Assembly (NCBI GenBank): GCA_022661535.1
Contig: JAKULF010000011.1
Span: 496,001 to 560,000 of the forward strand
DNA: 64,000 nt
From: Eutypa lata
Lineage: Eukaryota; Ascomycota; Sordariomycetes; Xylariales; Diatrypaceae
Direction of reading: 5' to 3'
Numbering within the stretch: the first letter of the stretch is position 1; every line of letters begins with the position of its first letter. A model generated the notes under the pieces. The model saw only the letters and a program-made list of their open reading frames with translations, had not been told where the DNA came from and did no database searches. The position numbers and the translations under genes are program-made. Shown one piece after another: positions 25,601 to 37,300 of this stretch.

Positions 25601-26275
25601 TAAGTCTTTGCACCTCCAGTTACTTTACAACTAAACCGATATCTTCTGTGCTTTCGATACAGGGTACGGCCAACGCATGACTCGTTTATGCGCACTTCAC
25701 AGGAGTTTAGTTCATATCCCTAAAGAGGTAATTACGACATATAACAGTGGCCTGTATAACAGCCGGTAATATCTTAGACCTCATCAAGTAAATAAGCATT
25801 TCTTACAAACGTACCATAACATTTATATAATCTCAAAGTAAACCAACAGCAGTCCGTGCAAATGATGCTTATTGGCCATGGCAAAGTCCTATAGCGACGA
25901 ATTCAACGACTTAGACTGGGATGAATCGTAACAGAATTCTGATTTGACGAGGGGCAGAAAGGAGGCGCAAAATTCAACAGAATTTAATAGGTGCGGGTGA
26001 ACTTGTTTAATAACTCCGAACGATAATTGCTACATTTACCGATCTTGTTGAGGAGGGGCTGCGGTGCAACAGCTTGCTAGGCATTGAATATATATCGGCA
26101 AACCGACCGACCACCTCATGCAAATCAACGAGCTACTTTACGACGTGGGGCGTACCATTGAAATTTAATGACCTTCAGAGTTGTGTCAACAACAAAGAAG
26201 GTATGAGTAACCAAGAAGGCATCACCTCTCTCAGTCGCAGCTATCAAATTATATACTAGTCGTCCAAGAATCAAA
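19659..26275. other. Long gene-poor AT-rich region
   Basis: No gene is supported in 6.6 kb. Frames such as 23943-24449 (168 codons, minus the features of a known family) and 25569-25240 on the minus strand show no domain, signal or splice pattern. The DNA has many TAGGTA/TACCTA motifs, a GATAAGATGAATAAG repeat near 20940 and a CCTG run near 22181. Confidence 0.55.
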
Positions 26276-28681
26276 ATGTCGCTACATCAAGAGAAGTAAA
26301 TCGATCATCCCCCCCCTTATAGAAATAGCGCCTACTTACTTACCATCGTCCCAAGTCCTGTCTCAATTGAGACCCTGCGCCAAATCGCCGCAGACCACGG
26401 GTTCTCCATCAAAGCGGAGGACGAGCCGGGCTACCTCGCCCTCACTCAGGCGACGATGGAATCCGTAGACTTTGTCTTCCAGCTACCGGACTACGTCGAC
26501 CCAGGACTTACGCCTGATCTGGGACTGAGTCGCGGTGGCGCGCGCACATACACGACGCCTTCTCCGTCCGAGAATCCGCTAAATGCATGGATGCATAGGG
26601 TGCGCACATCCCTTCATTACTATTTATTACCTGCCCATTTCACATCGACACCAGACATCTACCACCTTGCCTTTACTGTGCCCGTCGACTAGCTAGTTCT
26701 ACGCACCTTATAAATCTATCAAAACTAACCCAACCCAGACCCGCATCTCGGCCACGCAGCCATCCAAAGGCGCCCTCCTAGCCGGCAAGACCATAGCGAT
26801 CAAGGACAACGCATCGGTGGCAGGGGTTCCCCTGACGAACGGCACGCAGCCGTTCCACCTCACCCTCACCAGCAACAACAACAACAAGAAGAGCCAGCCG
26901 TACCCGATCCCCAGCCTCGACGCCGTGGTCGTGACGCGCGCGCTCGCGGCCGGCGCCGTCGTCGTCGGCACGTCGACCTGCGAGAACTACTGCATGTCGG
27001 CGCGGTCCGTGACCGCCGCCACGGGGCCCGTCCACAACCCCTGGCTGCGCGGCTACGACGCCGGCGGGAGCAGCAGCGGCTCCGCGGCCCTGGTCGCCGT
27101 CGGCGTCGTGCGGCGGTGGCGCGAGGCGAGGGGCCTGCCGGAGGACCCGAATCTGGGCGAGGGCGTCGACCTCGCGCTCGGGGCCGATCAGGGCGGTAGT
27201 ATTCGGATTGTGGGTTTTTCCTTTTCCTTCTCCTTTATTTTTAAAAAAATTTCTTTTTAGTCCTTTTACTCACATACCTACCTACCACCTCTCTCTCCTT
27301 CTCTCCTTCCCCCACTCCTCTCCCCCCCTAAACCAAACTCGACCCCAACACTAACTCCCACACCCACCAAAACGCACAGCCAGCATCCACCTGCGGCGTA
27401 TACGGGCTAAAGCCGACCCACGGCCTCGTGCCGTACACGGGGATATCGTCCCTGCAGCCGCTCCTCGACCACGCGGGTCCCATCGCGGCCACGGTGCGCG
27501 ACACGGCCCTGTTCCTCGCCGCGCTCGCGGGCTACGACGGCCTCGACGACACGCGCATGACGCCCGAGACGCCGCTGCGCGCCCGCGTCCCGCAGTACCA
27601 CGCCCTGCTGGACGCGGCGATCGCCGAGCGCGAAGCGGCCGGGTCGTGGACCCCCGACCGGGCGGCGCGCGGCCTGCGCGTCGGCGTCCTGAAGGAGGCC
27701 TTCGAGATCCCCGGCCTCGACCCCGACGTCGACAGGGTGGTGCGCCGCGCCGCCGCGCGCTTCGCGAGCCTCGGCGCCGATGTCGTCCGCGAGGTCGAGG
27801 TCCCGGCGCGTATGTAACTCTAACTACTCTCGGGAGTAAATTTTCTTTTTTTTACTCACCCCATTTAGCGTATTGTATTTACGAGCACATTTTTTCTTTT
27901 ATCAATAGGAGTTCGCTATCCTATATATACTCTTGAAATATTATTAGGAGTTTTTTTTTTTTTTTCTTCTAGAACCATCAATACATTCATTGATTGATCT
28001 AGAAAAAGAGAAAGAGAGCTAACTCCGAGACTTTCTGTTGCAGACGCGGAGATGGCGCACCGACTCTTCGCAGCCGCGGCGTTCGGCCACATGCCGGAGA
28101 CGCTGATATACGGGAGCGCGCCGGCCGGCCTGTCGTTCCCGTACCCGGACGGCAACGGCAGCGGCAACGGCAGCGGCAGCGGCAGCGGCGCGCCGCAGGT
28201 GCTCGGGCAGGCGTGGTTCGACACGATGGCGAAGGCGAACCCGCTGGTCCCGTCGGTCCTCCTCACCGGGACGCACATGCGGGACCGCAAGCGGTTCGCG
28301 GCCTCGGTCCGGAGCAAGGCGCTGAGGCACGTGCACGAGCTGCGCGCGGCGTACGACCGGGCCCTGGACGGGTTCGACGTCCTGGTCATGCCGGCGACGC
28401 CGACCGTCGGGCTGCCCCACCCCGATACCGCGCAGATGAGCGCCCCCGACCTGGTCGAGTTCGTCTTGAGCCATAATCGGAATAACGAGCCGTTTAACCT
28501 GACGGGCCACCCCGCCTTCGTCATCCCGGTCGGGTGGGGTAGGGTGGATGGCGGTGCTGGTGCCGGGGACGCAAAGTTGCCCGTCGGCATGCAGATCGTC
28601 GGGAGGCGGTGGGATGAGGAGAAGCTGTTCCTCGCTGCGGCTGCTTGGGAGGTCGGCGGTTGGGGCCTCGATGAGGAATGA
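26276..28681 (+). CDS. Amidase-signature family enzyme
   Basis: Five exons: 26276-26295, 26356-26599, 26739-27209, 27380-27809, 28044-28681; 600 residues. The first exon is only 20 nt. A 60-nt intron (GTAAAT to CAAG, with CTTAC branch-like sites) joins it in frame to the conserved start PVSIETLRQIAADHGFS. The Ser-cisSer-Lys triad is visible: Lys110 in GKTIAIKDN, the cis-Ser in GGSSSGSAA (199-203) and nucleophile Ser242 in GADQGGSIRI. The next exon opens with the usual PASTCGVYGLKPT. Amidase-signature enzymes hydrolyse amide or ester bonds; this branch resembles fungal proteins annotated as GatA-like or general amidases, substrate unknown. A Gly/Ser/Asn run (about 422-435) lies in an exposed segment. 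Exons 3-5 are far more GC-rich than the flanks. The start exon is the least certain part. Confidence 0.85.
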
Positions 28682-29034
28682 GACATGACAGCAGTATGGA
28701 GTAGGATCTTTGCCGGAAGCGCGCACATCTTTGATGATGGAATTTTTGGGTGGAATTATTTTCTAGGGGCTATAGTATAAGTGTATCTGAGAAGGGGGGA
28801 GGATAACTGTGCTCAGAATGACATTACCCTTCATTTAATGTTACAAGTATTGTATCGTAACCATCTATTCATGTATTCATGTCCGCCAAACCCAGACGCC
28901 GTAGCCGCTCTACCAACACGTCCCAGAACTCGAGACTCCTGTAATTATCATAGGTAAACCAACCCTTCCAAACCCCGCCGAGCAAACTAAAGTACCAAAC
29001 CCACATCATCATCGCATTGGGTATATTTCCCTAT
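28682..29034. other. Convergent intergenic region
   Basis: About 350 bp between two convergent stop codons, probably shared 3' untranslated DNA. No other feature was seen. Confidence 0.6.
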
Positions 29035-30712
29035 TCAAAAGTCCTTCAGCACCTTCCACTGGTCGTTGAACCCAAGTCCACCGCCATCGATTAGATTGCA
29101 ATCCCCGTGGCCCCATTTCCGGCGGAAGATCTCCTTGCCCGCTGTACGTATATCAGCATGTTGTCCTCAAGCGTAGAATTGGGCTGAGGGGTCAGGGGCA
29201 AGGTGTTTTTATACATACCTTCGGTGAGCACATTTAATGCTTCACTGAATCCCAGATTGTCGTAGTAGAAGGGCTCTCCTTGTCCCCCGCGCTGGCCCTG
29301 TGGTTCAAAAATTATCAGAAGTTTCTCATGAAAAAAAAAAAGAAAGTGGCTTGCTCAAAACTAATCAAAACTATCTAGTATGACCGCATCTTGACCACGA
29401 TATAGATGAACTTACCTCTTGCCACGTGTTCCGTTCACGGTTACCGTGCTTATATTGGAACATCTCGTCGCTGACTTGGCGCAGACGGAACCAGTACTTG
29501 ATAGAAGCATCCACATCCGTCTCGCCATCACTACTGCTCCTGTTCTCGCCCCTCTTCTCCTTGACTTCTTCTTCGTCGGGAGGGGTTGGCGGCGGCGGCG
29601 GGTTCGAATCGACGAGCTTCGGATCGACGGTCGGGTCACGGTATAGGGCGAGGAGATCGTTGAGCGCCGAGGAGGTGTCGGTGATGATGCCGCAGTTCGC
29701 GTCCTTCTGCGACCACTTCCGCATATGGAAGCGGCTATACATGTCACAGTCGGTCATGTAGTACGGGATCAGAGTATCCCAGCCGCCGACGTCCTCGAGG
29801 GCGCGCGGGTTCTGCAGCGTCAGGTGGTCGTAGGCGAAGAAGCGCAAGCCCCAGTGGGTATCCTCGACCAGCGTGCGGTTCAGCTCCTCGAGGCACAGGG
29901 TATAGAGGGACTTGTAGTCCGGTTGACCGGCGCGCGTCCGGGCCCGCGCCTCCTCGCTTCCTCCCATTCCGTCCTCGTGCGAGAGCGCAAGCACGTCCAT
30001 GTGGCTCCAGAAGTAGTATGGCCAGCCGTGGGCGTACGACAGCGACAGGTAGAAGTTCTGCAGCTGGGCGAAGCTGAGCAGCACCGGCGTCTGGATGATG
30101 TTCACGCCTAGCCGCTCCAGAGCTGTATGGTTTAGGTACCACGGGTGCTGTAGTGTCAGCTGGCCAAGCGTGTTGGCCTGCTGCATCCCCGTGTTCTCCA
30201 CGACGTAGATCTGATCTGCTGGCCAGCCTACATTACGTTATAGTGTGAGTTACATGAGATGAGATGGAAGATACTATAATGAGATGTAGCGCTAAGCCCA
30301 GACCATGAAGTGAAGCAAAACACGTACCTGCGGTGATATATGATACTACGGTCTGGAGGAGCATTGGCCAAGTCCGCGTGAATCCGATGAGTAGCGGAGG
30401 TGCGACCTCGAGATGGTACTTCTTCCACGCATCTTTTTCGGGCACGTTGTAGCTCGGGATCGGGGGCGGAGTTGAGGTTGCTAATGCTGGAAACGGGTCC
30501 TTCACGAGGGGAGGAACCCACGTCGGCGTTGGCTTATACTCCGGGTGCGGAGGGAGCTCCTCTTCTATTATTGGGCTTTCTTGTTCTCCTCCTTTGATTC
30601 CCCCCACGACCAACGTGCGCTGACCGGCATCGGTTTCCAGAAGAAACCAAGTGAGGGTCAAGACTCCTAAACTGAAAGCAATGAAAGCGAGAAAAGGGCG
30701 TGAGCGAAGCAT
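29035..30712 (-). CDS. Type II membrane protein, glycosyltransferase-like, conserved in fungi
   Basis: Four exons: 30712-30328, 30227-29416, 29297-29219, 29141-29035; 460 residues. All introns use GTACGT, GTAAGT or GTATGT donors and keep frame. Residues about 8-26 are a signal-anchor (FLAFIAFSLGVLTLTWFLL), followed by a Pro-rich stem and the lumenal domain. The block LLIGFTRTWPMLLQTVVSYI leads to ADQIYVVENTG. Further on are FWSHMDV (203-207) and GGWDTLIPYYMTDCDM, where the acidic pair D288/D290 resembles a DxD metal-nucleotide site of GT-A transferases. A variable Pro/acidic insert (about 335-370) precedes a conserved end with WGHGDCNLIDGGGLGF. A Golgi glycosyltransferase role is inferred from topology and motifs; no donor sugar is known. 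It is convergent with the amidase gene. Confidence 0.7.
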
Positions 30713-33700
30713 TGCTGACGACCTCCTGGTCTATGATTCGTATATAGGAATGTTCCCTTTTCTTTGAGATAAAATAAAATTCGACTCTTATCGAGCTAAC
30801 ATCCACCACCACCACGTTTTCACCATCTTCCACTGGTCGCTAGGTAGAATGACGGAAGCAAAGTATAGTTGGAGTGGAAGGTATAGATAGGTATATGCTA
30901 ACAGTGAGGACAATAATAATGAAATGGATTACCTGCTATGCTGTACCATGATGTTAAAGTCTTCCAGGTAGGTACTCCGGGAGAACATGCTGTAAGAATG
31001 AATAATTTCTCTACCTCTACACATGAGCAGATGGAAGGAACGAGATGGGAAACGGCCACCGGAGCATCGAGTCCGGGCCATGCGGTTTCCCTTTATCATT
31101 CTGCACGTTAAGTCACATTTGACTGTGAATTATGGGGGGTTTCTTTTTGGGAAGACAACTACTCGTTGATTCAGCCCTACACTAGGATCAAACAAGATTA
31201 ATGATTGCCTGTTATAGCCCCTAAGTTTCACTACTCTTGCATCTATGTGGCGTGTATACACTTATATAGCTGTCATGGTTTAACATTAGATTATGGCTTA
31301 TTTACATGATACGTGTGAATAGACATTATATGCATATAGGGGGCATAGTCTGTATGATATTGTCCTATTAAGGTAAGTCCATGCCCAGGAGTTGTTTGGT
31401 AAGGTACTTAGTATTATCTAGTAATGGCGCTTACTCTGTGGTACCTTGAAGGTTACATCGGTAATGCGTTTTTGCCAAGCTTGCGGGAGCTACTGCTGTG
31501 TAATGCATACACCATTTAAATACATATAAATCTCTGGACACCCGTTTATGTACGACCTAGGATCACTAGGTATTAATATATCGATCGAGATTCCTTGTTG
31601 GGCCGATGTGAGTAAGAATCCTGGAACCCAACTCCTCCTCAGGCTGGAGTCAGCAACGGGCATCCGAGAACCTTTGAGATTAACTAGGTGCACCGGTGCT
31701 ATCGCATTCAAGCAGGTAATGCAACAATACGACACAAGCGAACCGGGAACACGGCAGAACTAGCCTTCGCTTACACGTCTGCACGTATAACAAGCCTCCG
31801 AAATGCATGGCGCCATCATGGCGCTAGGGGGAAAAAGAAGGCGCTTAATGCCCACGGATTGCTTCTCTGCTTCTGAATTGGATATTTTGGGTGAAGAGCA
31901 ATGCGCGGCCTTGTATTCCAGCTCCATATGTGGTCTGCTACTATGCGGTAATGCATATGCTGGATTTTGCGTACATATAGAAGTCGTGAAGTCATCATGA
32001 CGACACCAGGCAAATTCTGTGATAATTTACCGGGGGACTGTTTACGGGTCAACCTATATACGCGGCCATAATTCGAAACACAACCGTAGGTGATAAAAAA
32101 ATCACAGCGTGCATAGCAAGTGATTTCTTAGTGGTCACACATGAAACGTTTATATTCGGTGATAGCGATATCTGAGGCCGGCCTACCAGCCAGTCACTTT
32201 TTCAGGATAACTATAGTCAAACAGTGGGCCTAACACGTCATGATATGTCCCTACCAATATTCATTCACCTTCCTCGTCCGATCGAATAAATCTAAAGCTA
32301 TTTCGGTTTTTTGTGCAATCTAATTGCCAAAAATGGTTGATGCAGAAAATGGCTGCCTAACCTTATCTTGCTGCCGAGATGAGGTTCTCCGTATTCCATC
32401 TCGTAACAGCGAAGAGGTTCTAGAATTGGTGTTCACAGGGTTAATTAAGGAAGCGGAAGGATGTAACGAGTCCCGCAGAGTACATAAGCTAGCCCCTTTT
32501 GAGGTGGGAAGTTCGATAAAAATGGGACTGAAGTTGCAATGTCACTCTTGGGAGATCTCTCCGGTTAGGAGCCGAGCCGCTTGAACTTAACTATCATGAC
32601 TGGATGGTAACGTTCGCTTTTCTTTTGAATCCCAGGGGCTATATTGCCTATCGGGAAAACCTTCTCCTACTCGAGGATGGCGGGATGGCGAGATGGCGTC
32701 AGTCGCAACGATTTTCTCCTGAAGGTTGGTTAAAGCTTAAGATAATATACCAATTGGGCCAATCATACGGTCCATAGCACACGTTACTTGCCATTTTAGT
32801 ACGCTTCAACGCTTCAGCACTTATAGAGAATTGTTGCGGGTGACGCCATCTCACCATTCGTCGGATAGATGAACATGTTGGACGATGTCTACGAAAGAAG
32901 TGCAGGTGACTCATGAGGCATCATTTTAACAGGATAGTTTCATTTCAGATCATGCGCTCTTTGACGGCTGTTACATTGCACTGATTGTTACGGGCCACCT
33001 AGGTCACCTTTAGGTGGCACGTAACTAGGTGGTAAATACATGAAGCAACCACCTACTCCCCCTGCGTATAGATAGATTCCTGGAACCGTCACCGGCTTCT
33101 TTCCCTTCTACTCTTCAACTTGCTGTTTTCAGCCATATCCTAGTGTTTGGAATCTACATGGCACGCCTCTCTTCTAGTCCGTAATATATGATGGTCAAGT
33201 AAGGGGTATCGATAGCGGCTTTAGCTAGTCCATTTAGGACTCTCAACATGAGTGTTTCTTTCTTCATTGGCTATTTCAGTTAGTGTGTTTTTTGAAGGAT
33301 AATATAGAGAAGGACATCAGTTAGCCCTGGCTTACAATAGCCCAAGAATGAGGTGGCGCATTCACGGATTCGGGTACATAGTAGGGTAAATATGTGCCTA
33401 AAAGGGAAATCAAGGGATGACTGACCTGGCTGACATTGAATACGCCCACATGACAGGAATGAACGGATTGCGGGCAAACAAGATTGTACCGATTCTAGCA
33501 ATATATTTCAAGTCTAATTACTCTAGCCACATCATGCCTAACACACAGCGAAGTTCTGTTTGGATCCTGTACACTAGATGGTAGTTTATTTTGCTAATTT
33601 TTTATCGTTCCTTATGAAAAATACCAATTCATTACACGTAGTAGTAACCTTGGCATAGTCAATGAGCCGTATGCCACCAAACAATATGCGTCACCTAGCT

Positions 33701-35179
33701 AGGTACCGAATCCATTCCATAGTGACCTAATGGTCAGTGGAACTGGTGTGCCACCGACTACCGTTAAGTGCCACGCCGTGATACGGCACAGAAGTTGTCT
33801 TGTAGTCAAGCGAGCCCTTGATGTTGTTAACCTAGGCAGTCTTAACATCCTAAGTTTCACCGTTAATTAATGTTCTGTTTCCCTTCTAGCTATCAGTCAC
33901 CTATTCTAAGCTCCTGTTCTCGTTGTCCAAACCCCTTATGATATCATCTCACAACTTCATGTCCCTGAGTTCTTGTTGTAACGTTGGGACTCACAGTCAG
34001 CTCTCTCCTGCAATACTATATCCTGGTTTGCCTTCTGCTAGTTTTCCATCTGGCGATTGTCAACGAAATCTTTGGGGTATTAGAGTATGTTCAATAGGGG
34101 TTATCTCTGATGTATATGGTATGAGAATGACATGAGGTCGTCACTGAATATATCATCTACCTCCCTTTTCTATTCTCTCCCCAGTGTGGGAAAGGCTGAT
34201 CCCTCTAGCTCTTTGAACTCCCGTTGTGACTTAAGATTATCTCTTAATGGCAATGGTGATTGTTCTTGGAGATCATTATTCCTAAGACCTGAGCCCCTCA
34301 AACCATATGACAAAGACTAAAAAGCACATCATCTGGAATTCTTGCGTTGAATAACCATTGTCTACACACATCAAGAAACCATTCGTCTGATAGTATAAGC
34401 CAACTCTAGCTAAGCCTCTTATTAATAATCCTACCAAAACGGAGTTGGAATCATAGTCCACTTACTAAGCTTGTCAACACCGCTGTAGCTTACCATCAAC
34501 AGCCACTTGACTGTGGCCTTTGGCCTGAGCACCTTTTCGAGTATAGCCTAGGTGACAAGTTGATAACTGTGATGGCACTCCTAAAGCATTGGGCCTTTGC
34601 AATCTCCATATCCGGTCCGTTCCTTTAAATTCAGCTCACCTTTAGGTTTTGTTATTATCACAGCAGTTCTTTGAGTTTATAGTTGCAAGATTTCCTTTAC
34701 AAGTTGGGGTTAATGAATGGAAAGCTTATGTGTTTTAGATCATAATTATCAACTAATGTTTATATTACTAACTTGGTAGACCATCTGATCTAGAACAACC
34801 ACGTAAGACTAGAGAACTTGCCTGTTTTAATTATTATTATGGAGTTACTGCTGGTTTATGTCAAACAGCTTGGTCCTGTCACGTTGATTGTGCTCCGGAA
34901 GAAAACTAGTGGTCCTTCATAAACATGATTATACTAAGGGATTCTTCTTGGTATTAGCAAAGGTGCCTTGTTCTAGTGGTTATTATTTACAATCGTATCT
35001 TTCCCTGTGGTTGCCCTCATTCTATACAAACAACAAAAAAGCACTTTTCCGGCAAACTCCAATCAATCAGCAAAACTTCCTTCCGTCACAAATGTGTGAT
35101 GTCGCTCATCACACGCAACCGCACCATATTGCACCCTGCCATCTGTGGGTCTCGCGTCCTAACATGCTTCAATGGACCC
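30713..35179. other. AT-rich region, possibly decayed repeat DNA
   Basis: No gene is supported. Between about 33880 and 34900 the minus strand has short, stop-broken stretches with hydrophilic, coding-like composition (for example near 34200-34320), as expected from a mutated mobile element, but no diagnostic motif could be read. A 7-bp inverted repeat (CCACCTA/TAGGTGG) lies near 32995-33020. Confidence 0.45.
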
Positions 35180-36967
35180 CTAGAGACTATAGACCTTGGC
35201 CTTAGTAGCGTCCAGCTCATTGCCAAGTTCGGCAATGGTGTTTGTCGCACCGTGCATTCTCCTAGTCAAAGCGCCAACCTCCTTTTTGAGTTGCTTGATG
35301 TAGCCAGCACGATGGACGTCGGTTTTGTGCTCTTTCTCGCACTTCTGGATCCGCGCCTCCAGATCGTTTCGTGCCTCCGTCATTCGTTGCAGGTCGGCTT
35401 TGAGCGTTTGAATCTTTCGGAGTTCGAAAGGGTAGATGTTCAAGGAGCCGACGCCAGCGACATCCGGGGTGTCTTCCTGTGCCGCCTCCAGCTCCGCATT
35501 CTTCGCCTCCAGCTCGGCGATGCGCTCGTTCTTCGTCTCTACGTCGACGATGCAGAGGGGATCAGATGCTGATCGCAACCGGCCGACGTTGCTCTTCTGT
35601 ACTCGCAAGGCGTCGCTGGGCGTAGAGTCTTTGTCAGATCCTCCGTGGCTGCCGTCGTCAATCTGTGCCATCAAGTGTCTGTTTCTGATCTTGTACGCAT
35701 TTGCCTCGTTGTTGGCCTCAGCTAGTCTCTCGGCAAGGTGTGTCACGGTAAGGTGCGTCACGGCGTTGTCAGGGATTGGTGGAACTCCTGCGTTGGCCAG
35801 CATCTTAGTAGCTTTCTTCTTCACATATCCACATCGGCGCTTCTCGGTTCTCTTTGCACGGTCGATCACATCTTTAGTCGGCTCGGCAGCGTCGACAGCG
35901 GAAGCATCGACAGCGGAGGCATCGACGGCGACAGCCTCCTTGATTGTGGCAAGCTCCTTTTCCAAGGCATCTTTCTCGGTTAATGCTTCCTTGAGGTGGG
36001 AGTTCAGTTCCTCCACCGTCGCAGCGCTCTGTCCATTCGCCGCAGCTGCGTCACTCATTGCCGCATCCAGTGCTTCCTGGATCTCAGAGTTTGCAAACAA
36101 AGCGTCAGAAATCTGATCGTTCAACTCCTCCTTAGCCACTGCAGCATCTCTCTTAGCTTCGGCTAGGGCATCCTGAAGTTCCGTAATCTTTCGTAACGAG
36201 CCATTGAGACGAGCTTGCAATTTGGTACTGCCACCCTCGAGTTCCTTGCAGCGTGCTTCTAGCTGCGCTCGGACATGCGACTTTTCCTTCGCAGCTTGAG
36301 ACAGTTTAGCTTCAGCATGAACCTTGTCCTTTTTGGCTACATCGAGCTGCTGTTGGAGTGATGTGACGACTTCCTGAGACTTCTGCAGTTCGGATGTCTT
36401 GAGGGCCAGTTCCTGCTTCAGCTTTCCAACCCGAGCTGTCTCCTGTCCGGTCTTCTTTCTCTCGCTGGCCAACGTGCCTCTGAGGCGCTCCTTCTCCTCG
36501 TTCAACTTTTGAAGCTCATCTTTAGCCTCGTCGAGCTCTCCACTCATGGCTTCCGCTTGCTTCACGTTGCGTGTGATAAGCGCATGGACCTTATCCTTGA
36601 GGAGGTCGTGTTGGACCCGTTCTTTTTTGAGCGTTGTTGCGGAAATGTCGAGCTCGTCGGATTCTCTTTCGAATTTTGATTGTACCCTTTTGATCTCACT
36701 TTCGGCAGCATCTAATTCCTCACGAGCTTTCTGGAGGTCCACTTGCGTCTCTTGAAGCTGGACACGCATGCTGTGATTGTTAATCTCATGAGCGTGGACC
36801 ATCTCGATGAGTTCGTCCTTCTCTCTCTCCAACATGGAAACCGTAGTTTCCAGTCTGGTCATAGACTCGTCTCCAGCGGCACCGTACTGCTGGGGAAAAA
36901 TGTTCGTAGCCTCAGAACGACCGTTGGCCTGAGGAGCCGACAGCTCCTTTCCAGTCGTAGTTGCCAT
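35180..36967 (-). CDS. Long coiled-coil protein of unknown function
   Basis: The chosen start at 36967 (MATTTGKELS) gives 595 residues. The open frame continues 31 codons upstream, but that part contains a likely 5' leader intron ending AACATATAACCAG just before the ATG. Nearly all of residues 30-340 and 470-590 is charged heptad sequence (for example LEREKDELIEMVHAHEI), predicting an extended coiled coil of myosin-tail or golgin appearance. A short AVDAS repeat at about 345-358 marks a flexible break, followed by a basic patch (KRTEKRRCGYVKKKATK). There is no signal peptide, membrane anchor or enzyme domain. Homology to motor or SMC proteins from composition alone would be unreliable, so no function is assigned. 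Confidence 0.7.
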   Translation of the reverse strand: MATTTGKELSAPQANGRSEATNIFPQQYGAAGDESMTRLETTVSMLEREKDELIEMVHAHEINNHSMRVQLQETQVDLQKAREELDAAESEIKRVQSKFERESDELDISATTLKKERVQHDLLKDKVHALITRNVKQAEAMSGELDEAKDELQKLNEEKERLRGTLASERKKTGQETARVGKLKQELALKTSELQKSQEVVTSLQQQLDVAKKDKVHAEAKLSQAAKEKSHVRAQLEARCKELEGGSTKLQARLNGSLRKITELQDALAEAKRDAAVAKEELNDQISDALFANSEIQEALDAAMSDAAAANGQSAATVEELNSHLKEALTEKDALEKELATIKEAVAVDASAVDASAVDAAEPTKDVIDRAKRTEKRRCGYVKKKATKMLANAGVPPIPDNAVTHLTVTHLAERLAEANNEANAYKIRNRHLMAQIDDGSHGGSDKDSTPSDALRVQKSNVGRLRSASDPLCIVDVETKNERIAELEAKNAELEAAQEDTPDVAGVGSLNIYPFELRKIQTLKADLQRMTEARNDLEARIQKCEKEHKTDVHRAGYIKQLKKEVGALTRRMHGATNTIAELGNELDATKAKVYSL

Positions 36968-37265
36968 AATCTGGTTATATGTTAGATCAGGCAGTCGTTG
37001 GTGTGAATATAACAATGATCTTGTGAAAATTACCTGTGTCGCGCTTACGACAAACAACACAGCAGTGGGTGTGTCTGAAGTTGGTGAGGTGGGTGGATGA
37101 GGGTAAGAACCTTGACTGACGTCAGGAAGATAATGCCAGCGTTGTTCGGAATATTAAATCGACAACGATGAAGGTATTACAGAATTTGGCGGGTGATATT
37201 GTCCGATGATGATTATAACACCAAATGTGCGTGATGAGGTTGGTAGAATTTGAGAGGATGATCTC

Positions 37266-37300
<35 letters not shown>

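Noticed and set aside
26276..26299. Amidase as a pseudogene with an early stop
   Set aside because: A 60-nt intron with usable splice sites removes the stop and restores the conserved N-terminus, and all later exons are intact.
26296..26322. 27-nt intron at the start of the amidase
   Set aside because: It also removes the stop, but it is shorter than normal fungal introns, and the 60-nt alternative gives a better protein start.
35436..36116. 226-codon plus-strand frame inside the coiled-coil gene
   Set aside because: Its Ser/Ala-rich product is the mirror of Glu/Ala/Lys codons of the coiled coil on the minus strand.
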